Part shown: piece by piece, positions 47,909 through 57,517 of the stretch
How the letters are laid out: each line of letters opens with the position of its first letter
Position numbering within the stretch: position 1 is the stretch's first letter
Assembly: GCF_019242955.1 (NCBI RefSeq)
Contig: NZ_CP066129.1
Span: 62,001-126,000, forward strand
DNA: 64,000 nt
From: Morganella morganii
GTDB lineage: Bacteria > Pseudomonadota > Gammaproteobacteria > Enterobacterales > Enterobacteriaceae
Reading direction: 5' to 3'
Program-made: the position numbers and the translations under genes
The notes under the pieces: model-generated
Seen by the model: the letters and a program-made list of their open reading frames with translations, nothing else
What the model was told of the DNA's origin: nothing
The model's database searches: none

Positions 47909-47923
47909 TGATAATAATTGTCA
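47909..47923. promoter_or_regulatory. Fur box shared by secreted protein and AraC regulator
   Basis: TGATAATAATTGTCA matches the 7-1-7 Fur consensus TGATAATNATTATCA at 13 of 14 fixed positions. It sits between the two divergent genes. Confidence 0.8.
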
Positions 47924-47980
47924 TTTGATGTTTTTTTTGCCAGTATAGCCCGGTATTTCACCAGACGACGGCCGGGCCTT

Positions 47981-48865
47981 ATGACTGAAAACGCATCTTT
48001 ATCCTGTATCCCGCCTCTGCATAAACAGGTGGCGGAATATCATTTCCGCGACAAAATTCTGCTGCGTCAGGGGATCATGTCTGTCAGCGATGATATTGCG
48101 CTGGAAGAACGTTATGACGCGGGGCTCAAACTGATCGTTGTTCACAGTGGCCGGGTTCACAGCGAAAGCACCGGCGGACAGCAGATTACGATCGATTCAC
48201 CGGCAGTTTTTATTGCGGCGGGCAGTGATAATTACACATTACAGAATCGGTTTAAAGCCGGTGTACCCCTGCATTACACACTCTTACAACTCTCTCCTGA
48301 CTGGCTTGAACAGCAGCAGATTCTGTTACCGGCAGTTTTCGGCAGCGGACAGGCGCTGTCGCTCCGCCATATCGCTCTCGGCGGCCGGATCGCTGCATGT
48401 GCGGGGCAATTGTTTGACAGTACGGTTCAGGATGCACTGAAACCGCTCTACTATGCCGGAAAAGCCGGTGAATTCGCGGCACTGTGCCTGCAACAGGTGA
48501 TAGCCGCACCGGCCGCGGCACATAAACCGCTCAGCCGCCGGGAAATAAGCGGTCTGCAACGGGCAGAAGAGATTCTGCGTGATGAAATGGAAAACCCGCC
48601 GTGTCTGGAACAACTGGCGCTGCGTACCGGGCTGAACAGCCGCAAACTGACTCAGGGATTCAGGCAGAGGCATGGTCAGTCTGTTTACGGCTGGTTGCAG
48701 GAACTGCGCTTACAGACGGCCTGGCAGATGTTGACCACGCAGGGTGAGGCGATATCTGCCGTTGCGTATCATGTGGGTTACACTCCCGCCCATTTCTCGG
48801 TGGTTTTCCGCAAACGCTTCGGATTGGTGCCCGGGGATGTGCGCAAACGGCATTTTTGTAACTGA
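47981..48865 (+). CDS. AraC-family regulator (PchR/YbtA type)
   Basis: The 294-residue transcription factor has an N-terminal sensor domain of about 190 residues and a C-terminal double helix-turn-helix. The second half shows LEQLALRTGLNSRKLTQGFRQ and the family signature AISAVAYHVGYTPAHFSVVFRKRFG. Regulators of this type (PchR, YbtA, AlcR) activate uptake genes when the ferric siderophore is bound. The start at 47981 (MTENASL) is preferred; the frame is open 21 codons upstream, across the Fur box. Confidence 0.87.
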   Translation: MTENASLSCIPPLHKQVAEYHFRDKILLRQGIMSVSDDIALEERYDAGLKLIVVHSGRVHSESTGGQQITIDSPAVFIAAGSDNYTLQNRFKAGVPLHYTLLQLSPDWLEQQQILLPAVFGSGQALSLRHIALGGRIAACAGQLFDSTVQDALKPLYYAGKAGEFAALCLQQVIAAPAAAHKPLSRREISGLQRAEEILRDEMENPPCLEQLALRTGLNSRKLTQGFRQRHGQSVYGWLQELRLQTAWQMLTTQGEAISAVAYHVGYTPAHFSVVFRKRFGLVPGDVRKRHFCN

Positions 48866-48966
48866 ATGTCCGGCAAGCGAAAGAAATAGCCCCGCAAACG
48901 AAAGGGTTGCCGCTGGTGACATAACCGGCTGTCCGTTACTCTCCGCAGAGGACTGCGGAGAACATC

Positions 48967-50682
48967 ATGTATCACGACTTACGGGCGTTGTTGCGCCCCT
49001 TTTATACCCTGCTGGCGACAGCACTTTTCTTTCAGACGATCGCCGGTATCGCCTCGTTATTACCCTGGCTGGCACTGTATCAGTGGGCGGATGCACAACC
49101 GGCCGGCCATAACGGCTGGCTGGCGGCTGCGGCGGCCGGTGGTGTTATCTGGCTGGCGGCTCAGACACTGGCGTTTCATCTTACCCACATCACCGATGCC
49201 CGTTTCAGTTACCGGCTGCGGCTGCAACTGGCGGAGAAAATGCGCAATCTGCCGCTGAACTGGTTTGTGCAGCAGGGGCGCAGCGGGGTGGATCAGTATG
49301 TGCAGCAGGATATCAGCGCACTGCATCAGCTGGTTGCGCATGCACCGGCCGATATTGTCCGGCTGATACTGGTTCCGCTCCCGGCGGTACTTTTACTGTT
49401 GCTGATTAATCCCCTGTTGCTGATCCTGTCACTGCTGCCGGTGTGCGGGGCATTTTACTGTTTCCGGCTGACCCGTTCCGGACGCTGCCGCGATATTTTT
49501 GCTCAGCGTGATAACGCATTGCGTGCATTATCCGGTGACTACCGGACTCTGGCCGAAAACCCGCTGATTGCGCAGCAATTTCCCGGCCGCGGCATTGTGC
49601 GCAAAACTGAATTATCGCTGTCACATTTCCTGTCTGTTTTTCATCAGTGGGTCATCAAAACCGGCCGTCCGGCGGCAATGGCACAGGTCCTGCTCAGTTC
49701 GGTTCTGCTGGCGGTCTGGCTGCTTCTCTGTGCGTTTGTGACCGGACAGACATTATCGGCGCCGGCTCTGATCCTGTTTATTCTCCTGCTGCGCAGTATT
49801 ACTGAGCCGGTTGCGGCGATGGGGCACGGCGCCGATGCATTGCAGGCCGGCGCCCGTGCCGCCGCACGTATCAGTCAGTTGCTGCGGCAGCCGGAAATTA
49901 CCTGTGGCAGCGGGCAGTATGATAATGCCGATCTGCTGCCGCGTTCAGTACCGCTGGAGGTACTGAATATCTCACTGCATGCCGGAGAAGGGCACACACA
50001 GACATCTGTACTGCGTGATGTCTCGTTTTCGCTGACGGCAGGGGAAAGTGTTGCGATTATCGGGCCGTCCGGTGCCGGTAAAAGCTCGCTGCTGAGGCTG
50101 ATTGCACGTTTTATGCTGCCGGATACCGGCGATATTCTCCTTGCAGGCAGGCCGCTGTCTGCATGGTCACGCACCGGGCTGAACCAGCTGGTGACGATCG
50201 TGATGCAAAACAGTGAGCCGCTGCCCGGCACGCTGCGTGACAATCTGCTGCTGTTTAACCCGCAGGCTTCGCAATCACAGATACAGCATGCGGTCACTGC
50301 CGCCTGTTTTGATGAGGTGATTGCGGCACAGGCGAAAGGGATTGATGCACTGATCGGCACCGATGTTCAGCTTTCCGGCGGTGAAGCGCAACGGCTGGCC
50401 ATTGCCCGCGCCCTGATTGCGCAAAGCCCGCTTCTGCTGGCGGACGAACCGACATCCGCACTGGACCCGGAGAACGCCGGTATGATTTTTGATGCGCTGC
50501 TCAGCAGCCCGGGAACCCGGCTGATTGTCACACATGACCTTATACTGGCAAGACGCGCGGATCGGATGCTGTTTATGGCTGACGGCACGATTGCCGCAAC
50601 CGGCACACATGAGATGCTGATGGCGGAGTGCGCGGCATACCGGGAATTTGTCACGCAGCAGGAGAAACAATATGAAGCATGA
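48967..50682 (+). CDS. ABC half-transporter, YbtP/IrtA type
   Basis: The 571-residue protein fuses a six-helix exporter-fold membrane domain (about 1-310) to an ATPase domain. Walker A is GPSGAGKSS, the signature is LSGGEAQR, and Walker B is LLLADEPTSALD. It overlaps the second half-transporter by 11 bp, so the two form a heterodimer. YbtPQ and IrtAB share this fold yet import ferric siderophore; location next to a TonB receptor and a PchR-like regulator favours import. Export of a siderophore remains possible. Confidence 0.85.
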   Translation: MYHDLRALLRPFYTLLATALFFQTIAGIASLLPWLALYQWADAQPAGHNGWLAAAAAGGVIWLAAQTLAFHLTHITDARFSYRLRLQLAEKMRNLPLNWFVQQGRSGVDQYVQQDISALHQLVAHAPADIVRLILVPLPAVLLLLLINPLLLILSLLPVCGAFYCFRLTRSGRCRDIFAQRDNALRALSGDYRTLAENPLIAQQFPGRGIVRKTELSLSHFLSVFHQWVIKTGRPAAMAQVLLSSVLLAVWLLLCAFVTGQTLSAPALILFILLLRSITEPVAAMGHGADALQAGARAAARISQLLRQPEITCGSGQYDNADLLPRSVPLEVLNISLHAGEGHTQTSVLRDVSFSLTAGESVAIIGPSGAGKSSLLRLIARFMLPDTGDILLAGRPLSAWSRTGLNQLVTIVMQNSEPLPGTLRDNLLLFNPQASQSQIQHAVTAACFDEVIAAQAKGIDALIGTDVQLSGGEAQRLAIARALIAQSPLLLADEPTSALDPENAGMIFDALLSSPGTRLIVTHDLILARRADRMLFMADGTIAATGTHEMLMAECAAYREFVTQQEKQYEA

Positions 50683-52375
50683 TCCGCTGAAAGCGCTGGT
50701 TTATTCCCTGAAAGGACCGGTATTGCTGATGGCCACCGGTGCGGTACTTGAAGGGATCTGCGGATTACTGCTGATCCCGGTGATCCTGACTCTGCCGTCT
50801 GATCCGCTCCCGGCGCTGCGGAATCTGGGGATCGCCTCCGTTATCACGCTGATCGTACAGTATATTGCCCTGCAACAGGGCTTTCTGGCCGGAACAACTG
50901 TGATGCGCCGCCTGACACTTGCATTGATCCGGCATATCCCGCGCCGTCTGTCACCGGATAACAGCGCCGGGGAATTACTGACGGGAGCACTTATCCCGGC
51001 GGCGGCGATTCCGGCGCATCTGCTTTCCCCGCTGATCAGTACCGTCATGATACCGCTGACGATTGTTACCGGTCTGCTGTTTTACTCCCCCGTGACGGCG
51101 CTCCTGTTTGCCGCAACCGCCGGTATACTGATTGCCGCACTCCGCCTCAGTGCGCAGCGGCTGAAACGGGATGAAACCGGGCTCCTCCGCGCCCGTGCTG
51201 GGGCTGCGCAGGCGCTGGGCGATTTTGCATTCCATCAGGCACTGTTGCGCAAAAGCGGTCAGATGAGCGGAGCGGTACAGCAATTACAGCAGACACTGTC
51301 GGCACAGCATGAATCCCAAATCAGGCTTCTGCGCCGCAGCCTGCCGTATCACCTGTTATCCGGGCTGCTGATCCAGCTGATTTTTATCGTGATTCTGATC
51401 GCAGGCGCATGGCAGGTTTCTCACGGCACAATCACACTGAACGGCTGGCTGGCGGTGATGGTGCTGATCGCCCGTTTTATCGAGCCGCTGAACCAGCTTT
51501 CCCATATTGATCAGGCGCTGCGTCAGGCGAAAGCTGCACTGAATGCGACAGAGCAGGAACTGAGGGGGGAAACCCGCTGTTCACCGGCACACAGCGGAAA
51601 ACCGCAGTCAGCCGGGGTCTCGGCAGCGTCGCTGACATCACTGTCTGATGACGGAAAAACGTTGCTGCATGCGGTATCAGTGACCTGTCCGGAGAACAGT
51701 CTGACCGTCATTACCGGCCCGTCCGGTGCCGGAAAAACCACATTATTGCACCTGCTGGCGCGGACAGCTGATCCGCAGAGCGGAACGGTCCGCTACGGCG
51801 ATCTGCCGGTAACGTCACTGTCTGAAACGGTACTGGCATCGTTCCGTCAGCTGGTGCCGCAATCTTCCCGGCTGCTGCGCGGCTCTCTGCGCTGGTCACT
51901 GTTACAGGGAGCTGCAACCCCGGACGATGCGGAATTGCTTGCGCAACTGCGGAAAACAGGTCTGCACCTTACCGCGGCACAACTGGATGACGATACCGGT
52001 GAACAGGGCGATCGCTTTTCCGGGGGCGAAAAGCAGCGGCTGTGTCTGGCCCAGGCGCTGTTAGCCGCACCGGCGATACTGCTGGCGGATGAACCGACCG
52101 CCAGTCTCGACGCGGTCAGCCGTGATAACGTCATCCGTCTGCTGGCTTCGTTTCCGGGGACACGGATTGTGGTGACGCACAGCCCGGCACTTGCCCGTGC
52201 GGCTGACAGGGTTATCGTGCTGGACAACGGTTATCTCTGTGCGCAGGGCACTCCGGCGGAAGTCGCACAGCAGTCTGACTGGTTCGCCGGTTTTTGTGCC
52301 GCCGGACAGAAGACCGCTGAAATTGATCGGCAATCGACAGAAATTGTCCGGCAATCGAAACCGCAGATTATCTGA
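50672..52375 (+). CDS. ABC half-transporter, YbtQ/IrtB type
   Basis: The 567-residue partner of the preceding gene has the same architecture. Walker A is GPSGAGKTT, the signature is FSGGEKQR, and Walker B is ILLADEPTASLD. The start at 50672 (MKHDPLKAL) lies inside the end of the first gene. The C-terminal tail contains a short imperfect repeat (IDRQSTE, IVRQSK) of no evident function. The TonB receptor follows 46 bp later behind its own Fur box. Confidence 0.85.
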   Translation: MKHDPLKALVYSLKGPVLLMATGAVLEGICGLLLIPVILTLPSDPLPALRNLGIASVITLIVQYIALQQGFLAGTTVMRRLTLALIRHIPRRLSPDNSAGELLTGALIPAAAIPAHLLSPLISTVMIPLTIVTGLLFYSPVTALLFAATAGILIAALRLSAQRLKRDETGLLRARAGAAQALGDFAFHQALLRKSGQMSGAVQQLQQTLSAQHESQIRLLRRSLPYHLLSGLLIQLIFIVILIAGAWQVSHGTITLNGWLAVMVLIARFIEPLNQLSHIDQALRQAKAALNATEQELRGETRCSPAHSGKPQSAGVSAASLTSLSDDGKTLLHAVSVTCPENSLTVITGPSGAGKTTLLHLLARTADPQSGTVRYGDLPVTSLSETVLASFRQLVPQSSRLLRGSLRWSLLQGAATPDDAELLAQLRKTGLHLTAAQLDDDTGEQGDRFSGGEKQRLCLAQALLAAPAILLADEPTASLDAVSRDNVIRLLASFPGTRIVVTHSPALARAADRVIVLDNGYLCAQGTPAEVAQQSDWFAGFCAAGQKTAEIDRQSTEIVRQSKPQII

Positions 52376-52386
52376 AACGGATAAAA

Positions 52387-52401
52387 TGATAACGATTATC
52401 A
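52387..52401 (+). promoter_or_regulatory. Fur box upstream of the second TonB receptor
   Basis: TGATAACGATTATCA matches the 7-1-7 Fur consensus at 13 of 14 fixed positions, 21 bases before the receptor start. It suggests an additional internal promoter for the receptor and downstream genes. Confidence 0.85.
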
Positions 52402-52421
52402 TTTCATAAGCCGGAACAGAC

Positions 52422-54584
52422 ATGACGCGCCTGACAATAACACATACACAGCAAACACCCGGTTTACCGGCCCGTTTCACACTCAGCAAACACACACTGA
52501 TGTGCGCACTGCTGTTCTCAGCACTGCCGTCAGCGGCAGAGACAACTGCGCCGGACACCGGTGATGTCATTGTGGTCACTGATCGCCCGGCTGCCGCCGG
52601 GGATGACTATATCGCGCCCGGTGTTACCACGCTGGGGAAAATGGCACTGAAGCCGCGTGAAATCGCACAGTCGGTCAGTGTTATTGACCGGACGCAGATT
52701 GAACAGCAGAACCTGAATACGCTTGATGATGTGATGAGCAGGGCGACCGGCGTCACCAGTGCGCCGTTTGTTCTGCTGACCACGGCGTATTATACCCGGG
52801 GTTTTAAAGTCGATTCTTTTGAGCTTGATGGCGTGCCCGCTCTGCTCGGTAATATGGCCTCGTCGCCGCAGGATATGGCGGTGTATGAAAGGGTAGAAAT
52901 TCTTCGCGGCTCTAATGGCCTGCTGCATGGTATGGGTAATCCGGCTGCGACCGTGAATATGGTACGCAAACATGCTCCGCACCGGGATCAGGCGAATATC
53001 ACGCTGACGGCGGGCAGCTGGAACCGCTACCGCGCAGAGGCGGATGCCGGGGGGCTGCTCAATGAATCGGGCAGCGTGCGTGGCCGGGTCGTGGTGGCAT
53101 GGGAAGATCGTGATTTTTTCTACGATGTGTCTGACCAGCAGACACGGCTGATCTATGCCACCGTGGATGCGGATCTCACACCGGACACGCTGTTACGTAC
53201 CGGCCTGCAATATCAGACCATTGATTCTGTCACTAACATGGCCGGTGTCCCGATGGCGGCCGACGGCAGTGATCTGCATCTGCCGCGTGATACGTATCTG
53301 GATGTCAGCTGGGATAAATTCAAATGGGATACCACCCGTGCCTTTGCGCAACTGGAACATCAGATTAATGATGACTGGCAGTTTAATACTCATCTTGATT
53401 ATCAGCATGTAAAAGCCCGCCTGCTGTATGCCGGGGCATGGGGAAATATTGACCCGCTGACCGGGGATGGCGCGATGCTGACAGGTGGCGCGTATAAATT
53501 CCGTAACCACCAGCTGAGCCTGGACAGTAATGTGACCGGCAAACTGACCGCCGGCGGCTTACAGCATGATCTGATAGCCGGTATCAGCTATGCCGGTGCG
53601 CAGGAAGAGCAGCTCACTGCTGCTTTTGATACACCGCTCAATGTGCCGGTCAATGTCTACCGCTGGGACCCGCACAGTGTACCGGTGCCGGGTATAGGCG
53701 CGTATTCATCGCCGGGAACCACAAAAACGATCCGCAAAGGCCTGTACACCATGGGACGGATTAAGGTTGCGGAGCCGCTGACAGTGGTGGCCGGTGCCAG
53801 AGCGGACTGGTGGCAGGTACGCAAGCCGGATGCGAAATTTACCGAAGACGGGAAAATCACACCTTACGGCGGCCTGATCTGGGACTTTGCGCCGGAATGG
53901 TCATGGTACGGCAGTTTTTCCACGGTGTACCAGCCGCAGACCGGTAAAACCTACAGCGGTAACATGCTGAAACCGGTTGAGGGACAGACACTGGAAAGCG
54001 GCGTGAAAGGCTCGCTGCTCAACGGCGGACTGAATGTCTCTGCTGCGGTTTACCGGATTGATATGAAAAATAACCCGCAGGCTGACCCTGAGCACCCGGG
54101 CGGTGCCTTTGATACCAACTATATCAGCGGCGGAAAAGTGGTCAGTCAGGGCTTTGAACTGGAAGGAACCGGCTATATCACTCCGTTCTGGGATATCACG
54201 GCCGGGTATACCTATACCGACACCCGTTATAAAGAAGACACACAGAATCAGGGCGAAACCTTTAACAGCCTGACACCACGGCATATGGTCCGGGTCTGGA
54301 CACAGTACCAGTTACCGTGGGATGAACGGAAATGGAGTGTCGGCGGTGGTGTTCAGGCACAAAGTGAGTTCAGTAATTCCAACGGCCGGGTCACTCTGCG
54401 CCAGGGCGGATATGCGGTGGTTAATACCCGGCTGGGCTATCAGATAGATGATAACTGGTCCGCAGCAGTCAATATTAATAACCTGTTTGACCGCCGTTAT
54501 TACGCCGGATTATTCACCCCGCAGTGGAATAACCGCTATGGCGAGCCGCGTAATATTATGCTGACACTGAAGGCGGATTTCTGA
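52422..54584 (+). CDS. TonB-dependent siderophore receptor
   Basis: The 720-residue outer-membrane receptor has a long N-terminal signal (hydrophobic LMCALLFSALPSAAE near residues 26-40) and a TonB-box-like DVIVVTD. Plug motifs are PREIAQSVSVIDR and VEILRGSNGLLHGMGNPAATVNMV, and the barrel ends with MLTLKADF. The family is that of FhuE/FpvA/FoxA-like receptors, but the ligand is not predictable. It differs clearly from the FhuA-like receptor at the window start. The stop overlaps the next small gene by one base. Confidence 0.88.
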   Translation: MTRLTITHTQQTPGLPARFTLSKHTLMCALLFSALPSAAETTAPDTGDVIVVTDRPAAAGDDYIAPGVTTLGKMALKPREIAQSVSVIDRTQIEQQNLNTLDDVMSRATGVTSAPFVLLTTAYYTRGFKVDSFELDGVPALLGNMASSPQDMAVYERVEILRGSNGLLHGMGNPAATVNMVRKHAPHRDQANITLTAGSWNRYRAEADAGGLLNESGSVRGRVVVAWEDRDFFYDVSDQQTRLIYATVDADLTPDTLLRTGLQYQTIDSVTNMAGVPMAADGSDLHLPRDTYLDVSWDKFKWDTTRAFAQLEHQINDDWQFNTHLDYQHVKARLLYAGAWGNIDPLTGDGAMLTGGAYKFRNHQLSLDSNVTGKLTAGGLQHDLIAGISYAGAQEEQLTAAFDTPLNVPVNVYRWDPHSVPVPGIGAYSSPGTTKTIRKGLYTMGRIKVAEPLTVVAGARADWWQVRKPDAKFTEDGKITPYGGLIWDFAPEWSWYGSFSTVYQPQTGKTYSGNMLKPVEGQTLESGVKGSLLNGGLNVSAAVYRIDMKNNPQADPEHPGGAFDTNYISGGKVVSQGFELEGTGYITPFWDITAGYTYTDTRYKEDTQNQGETFNSLTPRHMVRVWTQYQLPWDERKWSVGGGVQAQSEFSNSNGRVTLRQGGYAVVNTRLGYQIDDNWSAAVNINNLFDRRYYAGLFTPQWNNRYGEPRNIMLTLKADF

Positions 54585-54847
54585 TGAAGTCTGCCGGGTT
54601 ACGGCGGTGGATGATGCTGGTGGCGGTCACCGGCTGTGTAGCCGGTGCGGTAACACTGTCTGCGGTGATCACCGTTTTTTATCCCGGCAGTGATGCACTT
54701 AACCGTCTCTATGCCGGGGTTTTTATCCCGTTCTTTATTCTGTGCGCCATTCTGTGTTATGCCCTGACATCCCCCGGACCGGGGGCGGTATTTCTGCGGG
54801 CATGGATCTGGTGGCCGCCGCTTTTGCTGCTGCCGGGAGTCTGCTGA
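54584..54847 (+). CDS. Small membrane protein in the iron-uptake operon
   Basis: The 87-residue protein has two predicted membrane helices (about residues 10-30 and 42-62) and a Trp/Pro/Leu-rich C-terminus. It resembles the small DUF3649-type proteins often found next to TonB receptors and PepSY proteins, but I cannot confirm the family. It overlaps both neighbours by one base (TGATG junctions), so it is translated as part of the operon. Confidence 0.7.
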   Translation: MKSAGLRRWMMLVAVTGCVAGAVTLSAVITVFYPGSDALNRLYAGVFIPFFILCAILCYALTSPGPGAVFLRAWIWWPPLLLLPGVC

Positions 54848-56277
54848 TGCGTCCGGGACTGAAGGCATCGTTCGCACAACTGCACAGAAGTGCGGGGTCT
54901 GTATTTGGTGTGGTGCTGTTTATCATCTTATTCAGCGGTACCTGGAGCCTCGGCGGTGACAGCCTGCGTTTGTGGTGGCAGCATCTGCCCGCCGGTGAAC
55001 CGCTGCCGCTGTCTGTTCTGACAGAGCAGGGGATGGCACAGCTGAGCGGGGAGAACGGGGTTCACATCGTACTGCCTTCAGACCGCTATCCGGTGATCAG
55101 TGTCTGCCGCCATCCGGGGGATTGCCCGGTGCTGCTCAGTGCCGTCACCGGTCAGCCGGTAAGTGCTGCCGCACCGACAGATATCCCGGTGACACTCCAC
55201 AAAAATCTGTTTCTAGGCTTCCCCGGCCGGATGCTGGTCAGCCTGACCGGCGTTGTGCTGACGGTTTTACTGATCACCGGGCTGGTTATTCATCACCGGA
55301 AAATCCGGCTGTTACTGCGTCTCAGATGGCGGCAGGGAATACGGCGCTTTGCTTTTGATCTGCATAACCTGACCGGCCTGTGGTGTTATCCGTGGCTGGT
55401 GCTGTTCGCGCTGACCGGTGCGCTGTCCGGACTCGGGGCATTCGGGACAATGATGCTGGCCGATCGCGTCAGTCCGCAGGCACCGCAGCAGATTATGCAG
55501 CAGCTGATGGGATCATTCCGTGAGCCGGACGCAGCAGGAGAACCGGTATTTTCATCGGTTACTGAACTGCTTGCGCAGTTACCGGCCCGCTATCCCGGCT
55601 TTATTCCGCAGATGGTGTCTCTGCAAAACCCCGGACGTGATGACCGGGTGGTGACTATCAGCGGCGTCCGTGAAGGGCAGCCGGGATCGGCGTATTTTGA
55701 ACAGCTGCGCTGGCAGGGAACGCCGCTGCGTCTGACCGGCATCCGCGATTCTGCGGAACAGGGTATCTGGATCCGTGCCTTTATTGCAGTCCAGCCGCTG
55801 CATTACGGACAATATACCTGGCTTGCCGGTGCTGCGCCGTGGCTCAGTGCGCTGCATTTTCTGGCCGGATTCGCTGCCTGTCTTCTGACACTGAGCGGCC
55901 TGTCGCTGCGGGCACTGAATGCCCCTGACAGTCTCTCATCCCGTTTAACCATCGGCCTGTGCGGCGGCCCGGTACTTGCCTGTACCGTACTGCTGCTCAG
56001 TGCGTGGTTCTCCCCGTTATCAGCCCCTGCGGTATTTCCTGCGGTATGGCTGATAACGGTTTTTTTCACCCTTTTTTATCCGTCGCTCAGCTGCGCACTG
56101 CTGCTGATCTGTCTGTTCTGTGCCGCCGGATTCGTGTTTGCGGCGCTGGCTCATCTGTTTTCCTGCGCCGGTGCGCAGTGGTATACCGATGCCGCGCTGC
56201 TGCTGACTGCGGCGGGGTGTCTGTTATGTGCTGTTGTGTTATGGCGGAAAAACGCTGCCGGAGTGAATTATGCATGA
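54847..56277 (+). CDS. PepSY-associated TM protein (FoxB/PiuB-like)
   Basis: The 476-residue inner-membrane protein has the PepSY-TM signature twice: LHRSAGSVFGVVLFIILFSG near the N-terminus and LHNLTGLWCYPWLVLFALTG in the middle. About seven membrane helices in total surround a periplasmic PepSY-like region. Relatives such as FoxB are linked to reductive release of iron from siderophore in the periplasm. The start at 54847 overlaps the previous stop; an open extension upstream is a shadow of the small gene. Confidence 0.85.
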   Translation: MRPGLKASFAQLHRSAGSVFGVVLFIILFSGTWSLGGDSLRLWWQHLPAGEPLPLSVLTEQGMAQLSGENGVHIVLPSDRYPVISVCRHPGDCPVLLSAVTGQPVSAAAPTDIPVTLHKNLFLGFPGRMLVSLTGVVLTVLLITGLVIHHRKIRLLLRLRWRQGIRRFAFDLHNLTGLWCYPWLVLFALTGALSGLGAFGTMMLADRVSPQAPQQIMQQLMGSFREPDAAGEPVFSSVTELLAQLPARYPGFIPQMVSLQNPGRDDRVVTISGVREGQPGSAYFEQLRWQGTPLRLTGIRDSAEQGIWIRAFIAVQPLHYGQYTWLAGAAPWLSALHFLAGFAACLLTLSGLSLRALNAPDSLSSRLTIGLCGGPVLACTVLLLSAWFSPLSAPAVFPAVWLITVFFTLFYPSLSCALLLICLFCAAGFVFAALAHLFSCAGAQWYTDAALLLTAAGCLLCAVVLWRKNAAGVNYA

Positions 56278-57517
56278 ACTGATTAAACATCGCCGCCTGG
56301 TGATAACCCTGGGCTTTCTGTATCTGGCACAGGGTATTCCGATGGGTATCGCTATGGATGCGCTGCCCGCGATATTACGCCGTGCCGGAACTGACCTTGC
56401 GGCTCTGGCTTTTATTCCTCTGGTCGGGCTGCCGTGGGTGGTCAAATTTTTATGGGCACCGTTTGTGGATAATCACTGGTCTGTTTCTTTGGGCCGGCGG
56501 CGCAGCTGGATTATTCCGATGCAGGTGATTGTCACTCTTTGTCTGCTGGCACTCAGCCTGACCGGTATCACGGCTGACAATGCCGGTCTGTGTGTTGCCC
56601 TGCTCGCGGTGGCTTCTCTGGCCAGTGCCACCCAGGATATCGCCACTGACGGTATGGCGGCGGAACATGCGGGAGGCAGTCTGCTGGCAAATATCAACGC
56701 AGTTCAGATAGCCGGTGTGATGGGCGGTTTTTTCCTCGGCGGCGCCGGTATGATGATGCTCACCGGTGTGCTGGGTCAGCAGGGCGCATTACTGATTTTT
56801 ACGGCGGTACCGGCATTCAGCCTGATCCTGATCAGCCGTTTCCGGCAGCCGCCGCGTTATCACGCGGACGTCCGGCCTGATGAGGCACAGGCCAGTCTGC
56901 TGAAAACTGTCCGCCGTTCCGGAGCTGTCCGTCTGCTGACGCTGACGCTGTTATCGGCAGTGACGGCGGTTTCCGGTTTCGGGCTGGCAAAATTATTTCT
57001 CACCGATGCGGGCTGGGCGCTGGAAGATGTCGGTAAAGCGGGCATGGCTGGCGGGATGGTCACGCTGGTGCTCGGTTGCGGCGGCGGTGCCTGGCTTATC
57101 GGAAAAATAGGGGTATGGCGGGCTTTTTCGGCGGGTCTTCTGTGCGCGCTGATTTCGTCGCTGCTCTGGTTTGCACAGTCTCAGGGCAGTGTCAGTGTCA
57201 TTATGGTGGCCGTGTGTATTCTGTTCGGCTCACTCTCTTCCGGGATAACATCTGTGGCAATTATGACGGCCGGGATGCGTTTCGCCTCACAGGCGAAGCA
57301 GGCCGGAACGGATATGACAGCGGTGCAAAGTATGCGGGATATCGGTGAAATGGCCTGCGCAATGATGCTGGTCAGCCTGACGGCAGCGATTGGCTATACC
57401 GGCGGATTCGTACTGGCGGCAGTGATTGCGTTGGCGGCTCTGCTGTTCACTGTCGCCAATGTCCGTTATCAGCGGCGGGTTCAGTTGTCAGCCGAACGGT
57501 CCGGCGAAACCGAATAA
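56270..57517 (+). CDS. MFS siderophore importer, RhtX/FptX-like
   Basis: The 415-residue major-facilitator protein has 12 predicted helices. The N-terminal blocks GFLYLAQGIPMGIAMDALPAILR and LPWVVKFLWAPFVDNHW with GRRRSW match RhtX/FptX inner-membrane siderophore permeases as I remember them. The general fold is shared with AmpG. It overlaps the PepSY gene by 8 bp. Its 3' end overlaps convergent yiiM by 30 bp, and no terminator separates them. Confidence 0.8.
   Translation: MHELIKHRRLVITLGFLYLAQGIPMGIAMDALPAILRRAGTDLAALAFIPLVGLPWVVKFLWAPFVDNHWSVSLGRRRSWIIPMQVIVTLCLLALSLTGITADNAGLCVALLAVASLASATQDIATDGMAAEHAGGSLLANINAVQIAGVMGGFFLGGAGMMMLTGVLGQQGALLIFTAVPAFSLILISRFRQPPRYHADVRPDEAQASLLKTVRRSGAVRLLTLTLLSAVTAVSGFGLAKLFLTDAGWALEDVGKAGMAGGMVTLVLGCGGGAWLIGKIGVWRAFSAGLLCALISSLLWFAQSQGSVSVIMVAVCILFGSLSSGITSVAIMTAGMRFASQAKQAGTDMTAVQSMRDIGEMACAMMLVSLTAAIGYTGGFVLAAVIALAALLFTVANVRYQRRVQLSAERSGETE

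Noticed and set aside
48967-52375. CydCD or lipid/peptide exporter identity for the ABC pair
   Set aside because: The exporter fold alone would allow it, but the flanking regulator, receptor, MFS and Fur sites point to the YbtPQ/IrtAB importer group.
54742-54846. 35-codon N-terminal extension of the PepSY-TM protein
   Set aside because: It overlaps the small membrane gene in another frame; the TGATG junction at 54845-54849 gives the natural start.
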